DNA of 64,000 nucleotides from positions 744,001 to 808,000 of the forward strand of contig JAVHJL010000003.1 in assembly GCA_036971715.1 (NCBI GenBank). Reading direction: 5' to 3'. The stretch comes from Arthrobotrys musiformis. Taxonomy: Eukaryota > Ascomycota > Orbiliomycetes > Orbiliales > Orbiliaceae. Of the stretch, positions 1 to 12,760 are shown in pieces (positions within the stretch are counted from its first letter, which is position 1; each line of letters starts with the position of its first letter). The position numbers and the translations under genes were made by a program. The notes beneath the pieces are model-generated. The model did not search any database. It saw only the letters and a program-made list of their open reading frames with translations, and was not told the DNA's origin.

Positions 1-1075
1 TGGCATCCTAGCTGTTTAGCTAGATTCGAGGCTAGCCGTTTAGGGCTATGCTTGAGGAAACCGATTATAGGACCAATTTTGCTCCATCAAGTCCCAATGT
101 CTCCCCGTTGCTTAACTAAGCTTTTCTATCAGCTTCGGTGGAGTCTTAATATTAGAAGTTAATGGAAGGGCGTTACTTTACTTATTACTTAAATTTAATT
201 TCATACATATGATACAATCCCTGACACCAATTTAAAAAAGGTAAATATGTATGTTCTTGTAGCATTATATCATTGCAGCATTTTCTCCTTTTTTATATAT
301 CACTATCTTGATGCTGTAACAAGTCTAAAGGGCTACCGATCATATAGGGATCTGCTCACAACCCTCATCAATATCAAGTATCAGGAAAGGGACACGACTT
401 ATTATAAGGCTTGTAGAAAATTTGAAAGTGGCACGAGAATACTAAATGTCAGTCAATACAGTGTTCCCGATCGGTCCCCTATGTCCAATTTCTTTCCTCG
501 GCATGATCCAGTTTGACAGCCCTCATAGTTAGGTACGTATCCCAGGGATCCTTAGTTCAAAACTTTGGCACCATATACAATAATACCCTTCCGACACAAA
601 GGTTTCCGAGAAACTATCGCAATAACAACGTTTTCCCATCCTCTCGAGCACTCCTTCTTTGGACATTGGAACTCCCCATTTTTGTTGATTAGCCATTCCT
701 ATAGACCCCATCAAAAACCAAATTGTTGAAACCAACCCCAGGGCCCCCTTGAAAAGGAAAGTGTGACGTTGTAGAAGTAGTTGCGAATCCCCGGGAGTGC
801 CCTTAGTGTCATTTGGGGATGTGTCAAATGCTGGAGATGCTCAGTAAACGTGTAAGAGCGTTCGAAGTTCTTTTGTTTCAAGATGGCACCGGCACCGCCT
901 CATTGTGCACCACTACAGTCTTTACAGCAACATTCTCAACATAGCGCCCCCATCATCCCCGATCCATAAACTGGCTTTGAAACCTGGAGGAACTAGTCAA
1001 ATACTTTAAGACCATTTAACGTGGCCTTATTCACTCTTGGAAGTACTTGTTGGAAGAATTCATCGGCGCTAGTAG
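1..1075. other. intergenic, no supported gene
   Basis: No open frame above about 90 codons and no recognisable domain. Bases 860-1075 give short coding-like pieces in shifting frames that run into the decayed segment at 1076-1563, so part of this stretch may belong to the same dead gene. Confidence 0.5.
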
Positions 1076-1563
1076 GATTCCAACCTCAACGCTGGCGGTA
1101 CTACTAACGATACTTTAGCCCTAGCCTCGCGGGATATAACAGGGAAATTATCATTGGAATTCATTCAGCCATGTTTACCCAGTATGTTTGGAGGCAAAGT
1201 TCGAGGCCTTTCTTCTATTAGGTGGTATCCTTGTACAGGCGATATAGACGGTCATGTAACCAAAAAGAGAACGTGGGACTTGAATTCAATTGAAGCAAGA
1301 AGCTTCTGTGGGCCATTGCAGAATTATTGATGGATAGGCTACAGGCTCCGAAGACTGGTTCGCTTGAACGCTCTTTAACCTCGAGCTTTGCTACCGGCGA
1401 AGAGATTCAGAGCGATGTTTAAGATGCTTATTCAAATTTGATGAAACAAGCCACAGAGAATATGTTTAGTGGTACCGATGTTCGATTTGATCTTAAACCG
1501 TTCTCAGCTACGTGTTATGACCTTAGAAAATATTGTAAAATATGCAAAGGTACATCTACATAG
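1076..1563 (+). pseudogene. possible decayed coding segment, identity unknown
   Basis: An 85-codon open frame with no ATG (1076-1330) has a protein-like composition, with ASRDITGKLSLEF near its start and GDIDGHVTKKRTWDLN later. It ends in TGA, which overlaps an ATG (TGATG at 1328-1332). That ATG opens a second frame beginning MDRLQAPKTGSLERS, closed by TAA at 1420-1422, after which the same frame runs open again to about 1563 (AYSNLMKQATENMF and onwards). The run of adjoining coding-like pieces in different frames, each closed by a stop, suggests a gene broken by a frameshift and nonsense changes. I do not recognise the family. Introns or chance open frames are alternatives. Confidence 0.3.
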
Positions 1564-2484
1564 CCAAAAACAGGCCTTAAGTCGCCCAAAACCCGATGTT
1601 ATAGCCCCAAAGACTCAAAACAAGTGGTAGCGGCACAATAGTACAAATATAGGTCATGCAAAAACCATGTAATATCCTTGATATATTCTGATCCTCGACC
1701 ATAAAAGAAGACCTGGGGAATTGCACCTAAGTTTCTATAATTAAACACCCCATCTCAGCTAAACCTTTTATCGGCTTCACCACGACCAAAAACAAATTAT
1801 AGCGAACATAGGCTCCAGAATCAATGCTCTCAGCCGATCACAAGTTGTTATTGTTCCTTATGTTGTAATTAAATTTGTATCGTTTCAACTGCTAAAACGG
1901 GTTGTAGCTTTGCCGCAACAAGTTTCCAACATATTATAACCCCACACAAAGTGTTGGTATTCTGCGCTGCAGTTGCGGAAATATCCAAAATCGTCACCAC
2001 TATGCGGCATATACATCCCACTTGGTCGGGTTTGAAAGTTTAGATTTGTTTTGGGCCAGATGAGGACCAGACCCGGCTATGCCCTCCATCCGAATTCTAG
2101 TGACCGTATGCCCCCAAAACTCCAGCCGTGGAAAGCAACGTCAACCTCTGCTAGCATCATAAAAGGAGGCACTCTTGACAAAAAATACACATATACACAA
2201 GACATTGGACTGTACCGGCGCCCTCAAACCATAACTCCTCCTCGCTTCGATCAGATAATTTTACACATTGCCTAATATATATCACATGATCAGATCCCTT
2301 CAATACGACGTCGCGACGTAAAGGCACCCTACCACCAAAAGCCATTGAAGCACTTGATCCTGAATACATTCACATCTTCGCCCTACAATTAAACCCATAC
2401 TTTGGCTCTTCCAGGCCGTCGGTGAAATCTTTCTCAATAGTTGCACTTACCCGGATTCTGAAAATCTAACAACGTGCAACAAAA
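1564..2484. other. intergenic, upstream region of the 2485 gene
   Basis: Only short frames (74 codons or fewer). No RNA gene or mobile element recognised. The last few hundred bases presumably carry the promoter of the gene at 2485. Confidence 0.5.
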
Positions 2485-3378
2485 ATGAATTTCATTTACC
2501 CTGAAAGCAGCACGCCTCCCCATGATGCCTCGACAGCAAACCTCATAATGGGCCTAATCGGTGTCTCAAGGCCTTTATTTACCGGTCTACTTGACACTAG
2601 GGAGGCCCTCGAACGTTCAGGGTCACGCACCGAACTACAGAGCCCTATAACAGCTTGCCCAAGGCTCGATATCTCTTGCAACCCCAAGAAACGCCGGCCG
2701 GAACCCGATAGCGCTGTTGAGTTATCCTCTCAAAAACGCATTCGGTCTAGCAGCCAACCCCCACGCCTTAATTACTTGGGTTCAGACGACCCATTTTTTC
2801 ATAACTCCGATGACGACGAAGGAGTCGAGACAATCAAAGAGGATAAAAAGGCAGTATTCTATTCACTTAACAAATTCGAACCGCCGGTTGGGCATCGCAT
2901 GGAGCTGGTGTACACGGCTGACGAGGAAGACCTTCTTGAGAGACAGCACACTTCGAGAATCTCGGAAAGCCCTCCCCCGCAAGACCTCCCAGACGAAGCA
3001 ATATTTCACGACATGTCCAGCGCGCTCTACGACACCCTTAGCCTCATCATGAGAAATGCAGATACTCTACGACAGGGCGGAGAGAGTATCATCAAAAATG
3101 CCACTACAATGAAAGCTCATGCCATGAATATGAAAGCGCAGCTAGAAATAGAGCTAAATTGCGAAATGAGGGCCGCACACCAAGACCAAACCCCATGTTC
3201 TTGTGGGGCGAACACCCCAGGCTCAGTTTTGAATGTTTGGAAAGCCCAATTCCAAGGAGGTTTCCTGCCAGGTGGGATGGATTTTACAGGTCCTCCACAA
3301 AAGTTCAGGGAGGTAGAGCAGAGTCCGAGCTTTTCGGCAGGTAGAAACGACAGAATGGTACTCCGCGAAGGCCTCTGA
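2485..3378 (+). CDS. hypothetical nuclear-type protein (297 aa)
   Basis: A single-exon frame of 297 codons from an ATG in good context (AAAAATG). I do not recognise a family. Two basic clusters, KKRR at residues 68-71 and QKRIR at 83-87, are spaced like a bipartite nuclear localisation signal. An acidic patch follows (SDDDEGVETIKED, about 108-120). Residues 173-230 look mostly helical and rich in Met, Lys and Glu, followed by a CSC motif at 238-240 and a Gly/Pro/Ser-rich tail. There is no signal peptide or membrane segment. It is the only frame of this length in the first 8 kb, and its composition differs clearly from the neighbouring stop-riddled DNA, so I take it as a real gene. A nuclear regulatory or chromatin-associated role is a guess from the basic and acidic patches only. 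Confidence 0.7.
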   Translation: MNFIYPESSTPPHDASTANLIMGLIGVSRPLFTGLLDTREALERSGSRTELQSPITACPRLDISCNPKKRRPEPDSAVELSSQKRIRSSSQPPRLNYLGSDDPFFHNSDDDEGVETIKEDKKAVFYSLNKFEPPVGHRMELVYTADEEDLLERQHTSRISESPPPQDLPDEAIFHDMSSALYDTLSLIMRNADTLRQGGESIIKNATTMKAHAMNMKAQLEIELNCEMRAAHQDQTPCSCGANTPGSVLNVWKAQFQGGFLPGGMDFTGPPQKFREVEQSPSFSAGRNDRMVLREGL

Positions 3379-6300
3379 CGAAAAATACACCACTTGAAGT
3401 CCTGCCCTAGCCTTCAATATAACACAACTATTTGATACCGAAAGGCTACAATACTTTGGACGAGTGCTGGGGATTGCACGCACACGCATATGCTTGAGAC
3501 CACAAACATTGCAAATTTTAATACAACTTTTGTAGTTCGAATTTATGCAAATAACCACAGACTGTTGAACCTGCAGCTCTCCGTGGCTGCATCGCTATAG
3601 CACTTCTATTTCAAATCCACTACTTGTATATAGCGTCGATAAGCATGGAATCCTACAACTCTCCTGAGATTATTATTTTGGCAGGCTGTTTTAATAAAAG
3701 GGCCTGAGATTCCGGGGCAAGTAATACGTAGATTGCAGCCTAGGCTTCCATCTTGATAAGAAACCTCAAGTAGAAATTATAGTTAAACTGCTCCTTGTTG
3801 AGAATTTTTCGGTCAACATTTTTGCTCAAAAATTTGTGCCTTTTTTCTCGCTTTCTTTCCCTCGCCTTCTTCCTTCTTTGTTGACAAAACCAATAAATTT
3901 ATTCTTTTCAGATCCTTTCGAAAGATTTATTGATGAAGATGTATGCAGCTAAAGCCCTCCGCTAAAGCCGCTCGCAAATAGTGTAGATCTATAATGGGCG
4001 AGCAGCTTGTACGTACATACATACACAGCAATACAGACATGCTATGCGCTGTGTACATGTGTGAGAGCAAATGTAGGGGGTAACATTGCAGTGCAGTCCA
4101 CATTTAGTTCCTCCTTGAACTCCCTTGAATGCGTACAAATTCGGTCTGGAGCAGTACAAATTAACCCCCTCCCCAGAGTTTGTGTAACACACTCGAGTAA
4201 ATTTTACTAGACCAAAACAAGAAATATACCGTCTATCGTTGCCCAATAAGGGACTGTCTACATCCACAACCCCAGACTAACCCACAACACATCGACAACA
4301 AACACCCAACAACAGCCAAGTTGACCCTCAAGTCAGGCACGACTTCGCCTCGAATCCAGCTAATCACTTGACTAGCGTGCGACAGCAACTTTGACCAGCA
4401 GCTAGTGTAAAAGGCTAAATAACCGCTGCGGGGTTCAAATATGCACTCTTCAACTTTTTCTTGATTCGTCCCAACTAGAATTAATTCCAGCGATGAAGAG
4501 TTGAACCAGCACGACAGCTTGGAGCAGTTGACGCTTTGACTTCCATTCACGAATATTTCTCGGACTTGGATCCTATCGATTCGCTGCTTCGATCAAAACA
4601 AAAGAATAGTTCCGACCAGGGATAAATGAAACTCCGGGTCTAAAGTACGAAGTCTTATGACCGGTCCACCCAGCGAGCTCTCTGAGACCCGATGTCAGAT
4701 CTCAAAGCATCGCAATCTTACCCGAGGCAAGCTTGGGGGACCTTACCGAAACCGGCCGATTCCGTAATTTATAGTACAGGCCACTTTGACGATAGCAATG
4801 GCCCTGAGACAACTTCTAAAAAAATGACTGACTCTGACCCCAGGCTGGAGCATCAAAGTGTGGCATCCATCGCCCAGAGTTGCAACAACGCTAAGTTAGT
4901 ACCCCCCATTCTGACACTTTGAAGACAACTTCGTCGCAAAGTACCATCAAAGCCACACTTTTGAATCAAGTGCGCGAACTCTTGTCTAAGGCAGTGGATT
5001 ATTAGTAGACCAAGCCACTTGACCATCAAGTCTCAGCTTTGACACCCAATCTTGAAAACGAACCAAAGTCAGCTGATGCCTTGTGTGTCTACACGGAGAC
5101 TCCGGAATGGCTCCGCTCCAACCATAAAGCGGCATAAACCATATCTCTAACTTCCCGTTTCGGGAATTCTTACTTTCCAATACAATGTTAATCCAAAAAC
5201 TAGGCCACTGGTGAGGTTAAGGATTGGTTTCTGCAAGTTGACATTTTCACCTCCCGAGATCTCGAGATAAGCCGATTAAAGATGGTCGCATCCAGAAATA
5301 TCGGCTCGTTTTGCTTAAAATAAATTTAAGATAGAGATGACATAAGTCGCCGCATGGATGGCGCAGCCTTGGCGGCACTGTCCGATAAAGACCACGTTTA
5401 AACACTATTAACCTGTCAGATGTATTTTGCATTGAAACAGTTTTTTCCCGCCGTTTCGACTTACTCCATTCATAATAAAGTTGCAGGATATTAGGATTCC
5501 ATTCTATCCCAACCTTCGATATTTATTCTAGAATAAACTACCTTCAGTATTCACATTGATATGACATTCAAATTCTACCATAGAAAGGTCTCATTCCGGC
5601 TTCTGCCCCAGAACGAAGGTATCAAAAGGCAGTTGAAACATCATGGTATTTTCGACACATGCCTCAATCAACACATTCCAAGAAGTTATGACGTCTTGTA
5701 TTGTTTCCCTTTTCAGTAACTATCTCGACCAGATTAGACTAACCTCGTCGTTTTTGTGATTTTATTTGCAGTTGACGTACCCCAGACTAGTTGACGTAGT
5801 AGATAGGCATAGATTATGCAATGTTTTAACAACCTTTCTGCTTTGATTCAAGTTCGAGGGAAACTATTCTACCACCGGCGCCGCGGTACACCGGTGACGC
5901 CGGCGGCCGAGGACATCTTCGGGCACTTTTCCTATTTTAAAAAGAAGAAGAAAAAGAAGTCGCACCGAATTTGCAGGGTGGGAAAAAATTTTTGTTCTAG
6001 TCACCATACAGTGGGCTTTTTCTATTGCCATTGACACACCTCCAAAGACTGATGCCTGAAACGTCCATTTGTCCTGTTAGAGATCTCTTCCCATGGCGCG
6101 TAAGCTGCAAATGCAACCTCGCTTGTCGGTCTGCCACGAGGTGAAAAATAACATTACGTCAGGCCAAACCAGAGATCGTTAAGGCTGAATTCAAATGAGT
6201 TGAAGAACATGGGCATAGCGAATCGGTGGGTCAGCAGAGCGAGGCCAGCTTGGGTCTGCCCCGGTAGATGCGTTTCAGATTTTCGACACCCTAGGATTAG

Positions 6301-6660
6301 TGGCGTTCGTATTCTCGTTTACGTAACTTTGCGAGCAATCAATCATTTTTTACCAGGGCCTTATCTTCAATCCTATTTTCGTTCATCGAGCCTTGGTCTG
6401 GTGACATCGTATGCGATTCATACACAGGAGGCAGGGCTAGACGTGGCATCCTTGTGAGCAATCACCTCTCTAATGCTACTAATACCGAAACGATTTCCAT
6501 TATTGTTAAACTACAACAAAAACAACACTCGACTTTACGCATCAAACGCAATACACAAGCATTTTGCGTTTACGTGGCCCTGCATGCGCATATGCATACC
6601 CTGTTTTTAAAAGTGCTTCCTGAGAAGCGAAAATGTGATTCCAGATAGCATATAAACTCA
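3379..6660. other. gene-poor intergenic region
   Basis: Nothing above 105 codons. It contains a GC-rich patch at about 5871-5915 inside AT-rich sequence, an A/G-rich tract at about 5938-5960, and a TACATACAT-type motif at 4013-4025. No transposase, reverse transcriptase or tRNA signature was recognised. Confidence 0.45.
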
Positions 6661-6667
6661 AAAAGTG

Positions 6668-6690
6668 ATATATATATATATATATATATA
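6668..6690. repeat. (AT)n microsatellite
   Basis: An uninterrupted run of about 11 AT dinucleotides in intergenic DNA. Confidence 0.95.
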
Positions 6691-8609
6691 TTTGAGAAAC
6701 GAGGACAACGTACGCTTACATGTACATGTAGCTACGTAGATCTTTGTCAGTATTAAACCAAATGAAACAGAGTTCTATCGATGTATCGCCACTCTTAAGC
6801 TCTTCAGAGAGAAAAAATTCTCACCGCGCATGCAAAAACACATATGCGCATGCAAAGCCATGCTTTAAGTAATATCGACTAATTGCATCAACTGCAGCTT
6901 CTATTGTTAACAGATCAGAATTATTCTATAAGCCAGAGCCGGTCGAAAGATTAGGAGAGCTTCAGATCATAGAAAACATATTTGCGCATCCAAAATGCAT
7001 TACCCCAGAACCCCACGCTTCGGGGAGGAGAAATTTTAATCGCCCGGGCATGCATAGTAACAGCCATAGAGACATCAAACCACCTACGCGTTAGGCAAAC
7101 TTGGTGGTGCAAACAAAGTCAACCATATGCGGGGTATAATGCCGCTCTCTGATATTCTCCCACGGACAACGCTGGGGACTGTTTAAGCACAGTCTGTCAA
7201 TCTGTCAATCCCATATTGGATCTAGTGGGGTGATGCTAACACGAACAATTGAAGTCATCACCTTATAATAGGTCCAGGCTTAATAGCCTCATGGCCCCTG
7301 CAGCAGAATTTAGTTTGCGAGATAGGTAATAACATATTCGGTACTTTTATTGCCCTCTCGTAATCAATTCAATCATACTTGATGAGGACTCTTTCATGTG
7401 GTCCGTTCAGAAGTGACGATGATACGACCATATTGCGATAGTTTTTAAAACAAAGGTAGAGGGCATATGCTATATAGTTCGGCCTTAATATTAGTTGACA
7501 TATTTAACTAGATTAAAGGAAATTAAGATTCACTCTACGGAAAACGATAGCTCTATTCCTAGGTTAAACCCCGTTGATAAAGAGAGAAACTTTCGTCACT
7601 AGTATTTCAACAGGCCCACAGAGGGTGTAAAGGAAGTTAGACTAGGGGATTTCACTCTAAATCGTGTGACCAAGCTCGTCTTGCAGTCTAGCGTTTATTA
7701 AACCCATGGATTCATGTAGTAAGACTCAAGTTGATGAGCCCCAACCCCGGTAAACATTCGACCTCTGGAGACCTTAACGAAAATCCGGGGCGTTATGACA
7801 CTTGAGCTCATCATATTTAGAACACTTTTGACAAATGTGAGACCAGTCTAATTGATACCATCAACAGCTCCGGATGTAGTAGTAGTATGATCCCTTTAAA
7901 TTTCTGGCGGCCGAGGTTAAAAGGAGGTGCAAACATTCGGAGAGGCTAGCCAAGCCCAACTAAAGCAAAAAAAAAACTCGTAGTGAATGCCCTCTAGGCT
8001 AACCATGAACTCTTTGAGATCGTGGAAGACAAATAGGGTTTGGGGCTTAAATTTCTCCGATTCCATAGAAGGCTTAGAAGAACACATCTTTACGCTTAGA
8101 AAAGGTTTTTTTGGGGGTGTTGTTGCAAATTTAGGACTTTTGCCCTTTGAATTTCAATTCCTTTTTCATCCCATGACTGGATACTATAGGACATCCAGAT
8201 GTGCCTATGGTTTCCCCGACGACCAACCCCCGATTGCAAAGTATTTAAAAGAAAAATACAAAAGATGAGAAAAAATATATATATACAAGAAAGTAGGCCA
8301 TGAAAGGTCATTAAGTCTAATTATGATTAGGGAAGGGGTAGAAGAGCACAAATGAAACTCGTCGAGGTATCTCTCTATATGCGTAGGAAAAAAATGTCTA
8401 TACATGCCGGACCGAAAAAGAAAAATGAGAACTCCTGTATGCTTTCCAAAAAGAAAAATAGCCGATTGATGCAACGCTAAAGAACTGTTCGCACTGTATA
8501 AGAGAAAGAGAGGGGAAAAAAAGAAAAATATGTTCAAGGAAAAAAGAAGAAGATTAAAATAATAAGAAAAAGTCGTTCTCTTCGTTATCGGTAGTGATGA
8601 AGTTGGCGT
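6691..8609. other. intergenic region
   Basis: Short frames only; the longest, 93 codons at 7987-8268, has no recognisable domain. Copies of a GCGCATGCAAA-like word occur at about 6826 and 6847, with a relative near 6984. The last 100 bases (A/G-rich on plus) are the probable 3' flank of the minus-strand gene that ends at 8610. Confidence 0.45.
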
Positions 8610-9379
8610 TTAGCAGAAGAGTCCGCGTTGGACCTCTCCTTCATTCATGCGGCCAGTAATGCTAAAGCCGGAGGAATTGGAGGAGAGAGAGTCACAGCTT
8701 CCGACCTTCTTGATGGCCTTGCGTGTGCTGATTCCAAGGCCCTCAAGGGAGTCGATAAGCTCTGGATATTTCTTGACAGCCATTCCGATGACTTTGGTGT
8801 CGATCTTCTTAATGGTGTCGGAAGGGAGCTGAGAGGAGTATGTTGTAGCGAGGAAGATGACATCAGAGCAGTCATTTGGCTTGGAGCGGGAAGCACAAGC
8901 TGCAAGCTTGCCGCGGAAAAGGGCAGGAGTGTCAATGACCGGTACAGCATGTACCGGGTCAACTTGGAGTAAAACAGTTGGCGGGATCTTTGTCTTTGGG
9001 CCTGTAAAATGTCTGTTAGCTATGAATTTAATTTTGAGCCTTCGCTTTATGTTTTCGACATACCAATGAATAACTCAACAAGAACCATCTCGCTTGAGGA
9101 AGGGCTGGGCTTCCAGAAGAAGGCAACGTAGTCATTTCTGGCTTGCGGAATTACCATCCAAGATCCAACATCTTCGCCCTTTAGTCCTCTGATATCGTTG
9201 GTCAGGAGCTCAACGATTGTATCCTTCTCGCCCTTGACCAAAACGTCGAGGTCCTTGCTTTCTCGGTCGGCGCCCTTAGCAATGACTGCCCAACCGCCGA
9301 AGAAGGCGTGTGTTATTCGGTGAGAAGTAAGGACTGTGGAGAGGGCGACCGCGGCGGATGTTAATGTCGATTGACGCAT
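8610..9379 (-). CDS. nucleotidyltransferase-fold protein (AbiEii/MNT-like), 235 aa
   Basis: Two exons, 9379-9064 and 9001-8610, joined across a 62-base intron (GTATGT...ACAG) in phase 1; the join keeps frame to TAA. The N-terminal half has the pol-beta-type nucleotidyltransferase signature: FFGGWAVIAKG with the Gly pair at residues 28-29, then RESKDLDVLV with candidate metal-binding Asp43 and Asp45. In the AbiEii / minimal nucleotidyltransferase superfamily these bind the metals used for NMP transfer. The rest is typical of small stand-alone fungal members: a hydrophobic strand VLVELFIG, then a C-terminal part ending in a Ser-rich tail. No signal peptide, so probably cytosolic. Substrate unknown. 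The superfamily call is from motif pattern alone and no third catalytic acid is assigned, so activity is uncertain. Confidence 0.7.
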
Positions 9380-9837
9380 TTTGATGTGTAGTATTGAGTA
9401 TGTCGTAATATATATGGTTTCGTCGGATAGAGTGTAAGAAACAATGGTACTATGTATGCAAATAGCTACAATAGGCCTTGATAGATATCGTTGTTCAAAT
9501 AGAATATATTAAGTCTAGGTATCGTGAAACCTCGTTGAAGTATTAAAGTTAAGCTGAATTCCAAAATCTAATACCGAAGAATAGAAGGGTGGGACGTCAA
9601 GATATATACTAAACCACAGCCTTGCTGGTGTTTGGCAATATCCGATGTGACCAGGCTATTGCCCCCAGCAATTGCAAAATGGTTCAGCTCCTCCAGAAGG
9701 AAAAAAAAGAAAACATGGTCTAGTTGGTGGAAAAAGAAAAGTAAAATTTGGGGGCAGACACATTGGGAGCCATGCATCCATTGACCTTTCCTGGCTTGCC
9801 CTTGTGCCTGGCCCTTGGCTTAGCGCACAGGGGCCTC
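9380..9837. other. upstream region of the nucleotidyltransferase gene
   Basis: Presumed promoter side of the minus-strand gene starting at 9379. AT-rich, with small A-rich blocks near 9700-9740 and no other supported feature. Confidence 0.4.
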
Positions 9838-9863
9838 AAAAAAAAAAAAAAAAAAAAAAAAAA
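9838..9863. repeat. 26-base poly-A tract
   Basis: An unbroken run of A, the longest homopolymer in the window. It could be a retroposed poly-A tail or simple slippage. I see no target-site duplication or intact element next to it. Confidence 0.9.
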
Positions 9864-12387
9864 CATGCACCAAAAAAAGAAAAGAGAATGATGAGGAGTT
9901 TGCTGGTGTGATGATGCGGTGTCTCTCCCCTCAAAATTTGTCTCCGAGGCCTGTCATCAGCAAACTAAGAGGTGAGTTTCAGAAATCAATCGAAAAGAGC
10001 CAGTAGAAGCTTAGTCTTCCAGATGGCACAAATACCCTGAGGTCATTCAGGGCAAAGCAGGCCACTTAATGTGGATCCTGAATGCCCTTATTCCCTATCA
10101 ACGTCGCCCACGCGTGAGCAGTCCTGACCCCTCACATGAAGGGGATCGAGATGAAGCATGTCGGGAAGTGGTGATGCCTCTCAAGTGCCGCACCACAGCA
10201 GACATCAAAATCCAGTGTGTTGGCAGTCTTTTGTGATAAGATCAACCACCAAAATTAAAATTCCCCTTGCATTCAAAGAATGCTAGCTAGCATTTCAAAG
10301 TCTCTTTCTTTCCTCTCTCCCCGGGTAGATGCGAAAACTCGAATGAAAGGGGTCCGCAGGGCAAACATTAGATTCTGAAGGAACTCCGGTCAGATCACCA
10401 GCCAAAAATCGCCCAGCGTTTTGTCGGAAGCCAAGTACAATGCACGTATTGTATCTCTTTGCCTCCGACGAAAGAACTCAAACCAAAGGCTGATGGGAAT
10501 CTAGAAAATACACTAGAAGTGTTCTCCTTCTCGAACATTTTAGCGCGAAAGGGTCATGCTGTCATCACCCCATGAGGCACAGAAGTTTGCTCTTTTATTG
10601 GTTCCCTGGCACTATCGAGGCTTGGCTTCCAATCAGAGGTGCCTGACAATTTCACATTTTGTGTTCTTGCGTACCCTGCACTCCGACTGTACGTTGAGCA
10701 TGTTTGGACCACATCGTCGATCCTAGGTGATGTATGAGTCTACGCGTACTTATGACGATATGCTTCTGGAATGCTTTGAAGCATCAGGTCTGTTTGAGAT
10801 ACTTGCTCTTAGGACCTTCGGGCCCTCGCCAGTGGGTGTCACAAGATCGCATGGGTCGTAACACCACATTCCTTGTACTATAGAGCTCCGCAAGGCCTTC
10901 AGGCAGCCCGGGTGATCTCAATATTCTTTTGCTACCTCCTTAGCGCCGAGCAGTCTAAGCGACCGCTACCAAATTGCAAGTTCCAAGATTATTGGTTGAA
11001 CAACGGTCAATCAAGAATCGACATCGTTGAACGTTATCCATCATAACTGCAAACAACTTGGCCACAAATGACTTTCAATATGCAACGGTACCCATTTCTC
11101 AAGTCGTCCCGCCAGGTTTATGGCCTCGGAAAGAGTCCGCAGATATTTTACTTGTCTCTGAACCTGTTCGTCGACTGCGCGCCCGCGCCCGAACCCTAAA
11201 CATACAATTTGGAAGATCATAACAACCCTAGTCGGACAGCTTCGAAGCTTCCCGAAACGCTCAGTTTCGAGAACCAGCCCATACCGGGAATTGGCTGCAA
11301 ATTATTCCATTAGCTTGTGAGCGCTCGAGCTCTCTTTCAAAGCTATCGACTAGACCAAAACGTAGTCAGTACATACATACATGTGCGCAGGCCCTCAACC
11401 CTGCCAACAAGGCTGGTGGTTCTATATAAAAAAAATTGGTTTAGGCCGTTTTCTGGAAGGACGGTTTAATCTGCCTTACCAACATAGCCATCAAGATATG
11501 CATTTCATGCCGTCAAGGGAATATCAAAACTGTGTACCCTCGGCTTGAATGAACACGCGTGCATGATCTTGCCCAGAACCCGTCGCCTGAAAGGAGGATT
11601 GATAGCCCTCGTGTTCGGGCGCTCCGGGGCAGCTGCTGAATCATGAACTCGGACACCTTCTAAACAAGTTTCTAGAAATTCCTTCTAGAAGGCCGCAAAA
11701 GAGCCGGATCAATTCTTTGTTTGATAGTAGTCTTCCGCATAGAAAAGGACATTCACCAACGCAGCAAGTTTCTGTAACAACCGCAGCCGGTTCAGCAACT
11801 TTTGAGACGATCGACGATCAAACGGCCGTTTGAAGTTGACGTCTGCAAGGGGCCCACCGAATTTCCTTTCTGGTATGCTGCGCATGCGTCGGAATACTCT
11901 CCCTCCTTTTTCGGCATGCCGATGAAATTTCGGATCCGGGTAAGACTTTCCATCTTCGGAGAACAGATGTCGGGATGGGGCAAGCGAGAATGGATCATAT
12001 CCACTTTCTAGAAATTTTACTAAACTGTGAGATGAGTAAGAGGCAGTTTCACCGCCGTTCTAAGCATCGAAAGATCTTCAAGCCTATGGGGAACTACTAC
12101 AGCCGAGACTAGATACGGGCGCGCATTTGCACGCACAAATGTTTCAACACCCTATGGCCTAGATGCCGCCGGATTCATGGAAGTCTTAAGTTCTCTAATA
12201 ACGGCTTATTAGTGAGGAGCGATTGTGCCCTGAGTTTAGTTACTGTATAGGTGTACAGCGATCTAATATTCCTGAAATTTCATCTATCTTTGGATTGTTC
12301 GACCACCTGAAAACATTTAATTAAGCTAATATCGATATACTAACGGTCGGTTAATATCACTAGGGCATCCTGTGTATTAGTCAAAAA
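9864..12387. other. gene-poor intergenic region
   Basis: No frame above about 70 codons and no recognisable protein, RNA or mobile element. A TACATACAT-type motif lies at 11370-11382. Confidence 0.4.
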
Positions 12388-12760
12388 CTAGCTGAATATT
12401 ATAGAAAAAGAAAAGAAAATCAAAAGAGCAACGTCGACGTCCCGCGAGGCTTGCGCGAAATCAGTAATCCCTGAGGAATTGGTACAACATTCGGAGCTTT
12501 GGCACCAACGTTCTTTCGTATCAGGGAGCTCGAGACTGACATCATTGACCACCCGACCGATGTGTTGATGGGAGTCGAATTTGCGAATCGAAGGTCCACC
12601 CATATTCATGGACAGGGTTAAAGCTTGTCCAAGGTTTTCCACACTAGAATTGTTCAAGATGATAAGGTCCATGCATCCGAATGGCACTGGGAAATTGCTT
12701 GTGAAGTGCGCCCATGCGGCGCATTCGCCACCGAAACATGCAACCCTATCTCTGGATAAA
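12388..12760 (-). pseudogene. possible remnant of a secreted protein gene
   Basis: An open minus-strand frame from about 12745 down to 12388 encodes a Cys-containing, protein-like segment (VACFGGECAAWAHF, then PFGCMDLIILNNSS and NMGGPSIRKFDSH). It has no ATG at its natural beginning. It sits behind a T-rich stretch ending in CAG, which could be a splice acceptor, but I find no convincing upstream exon or signal peptide. A partial exon or decayed gene fits; a chance open frame cannot be excluded. Confidence 0.2.
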
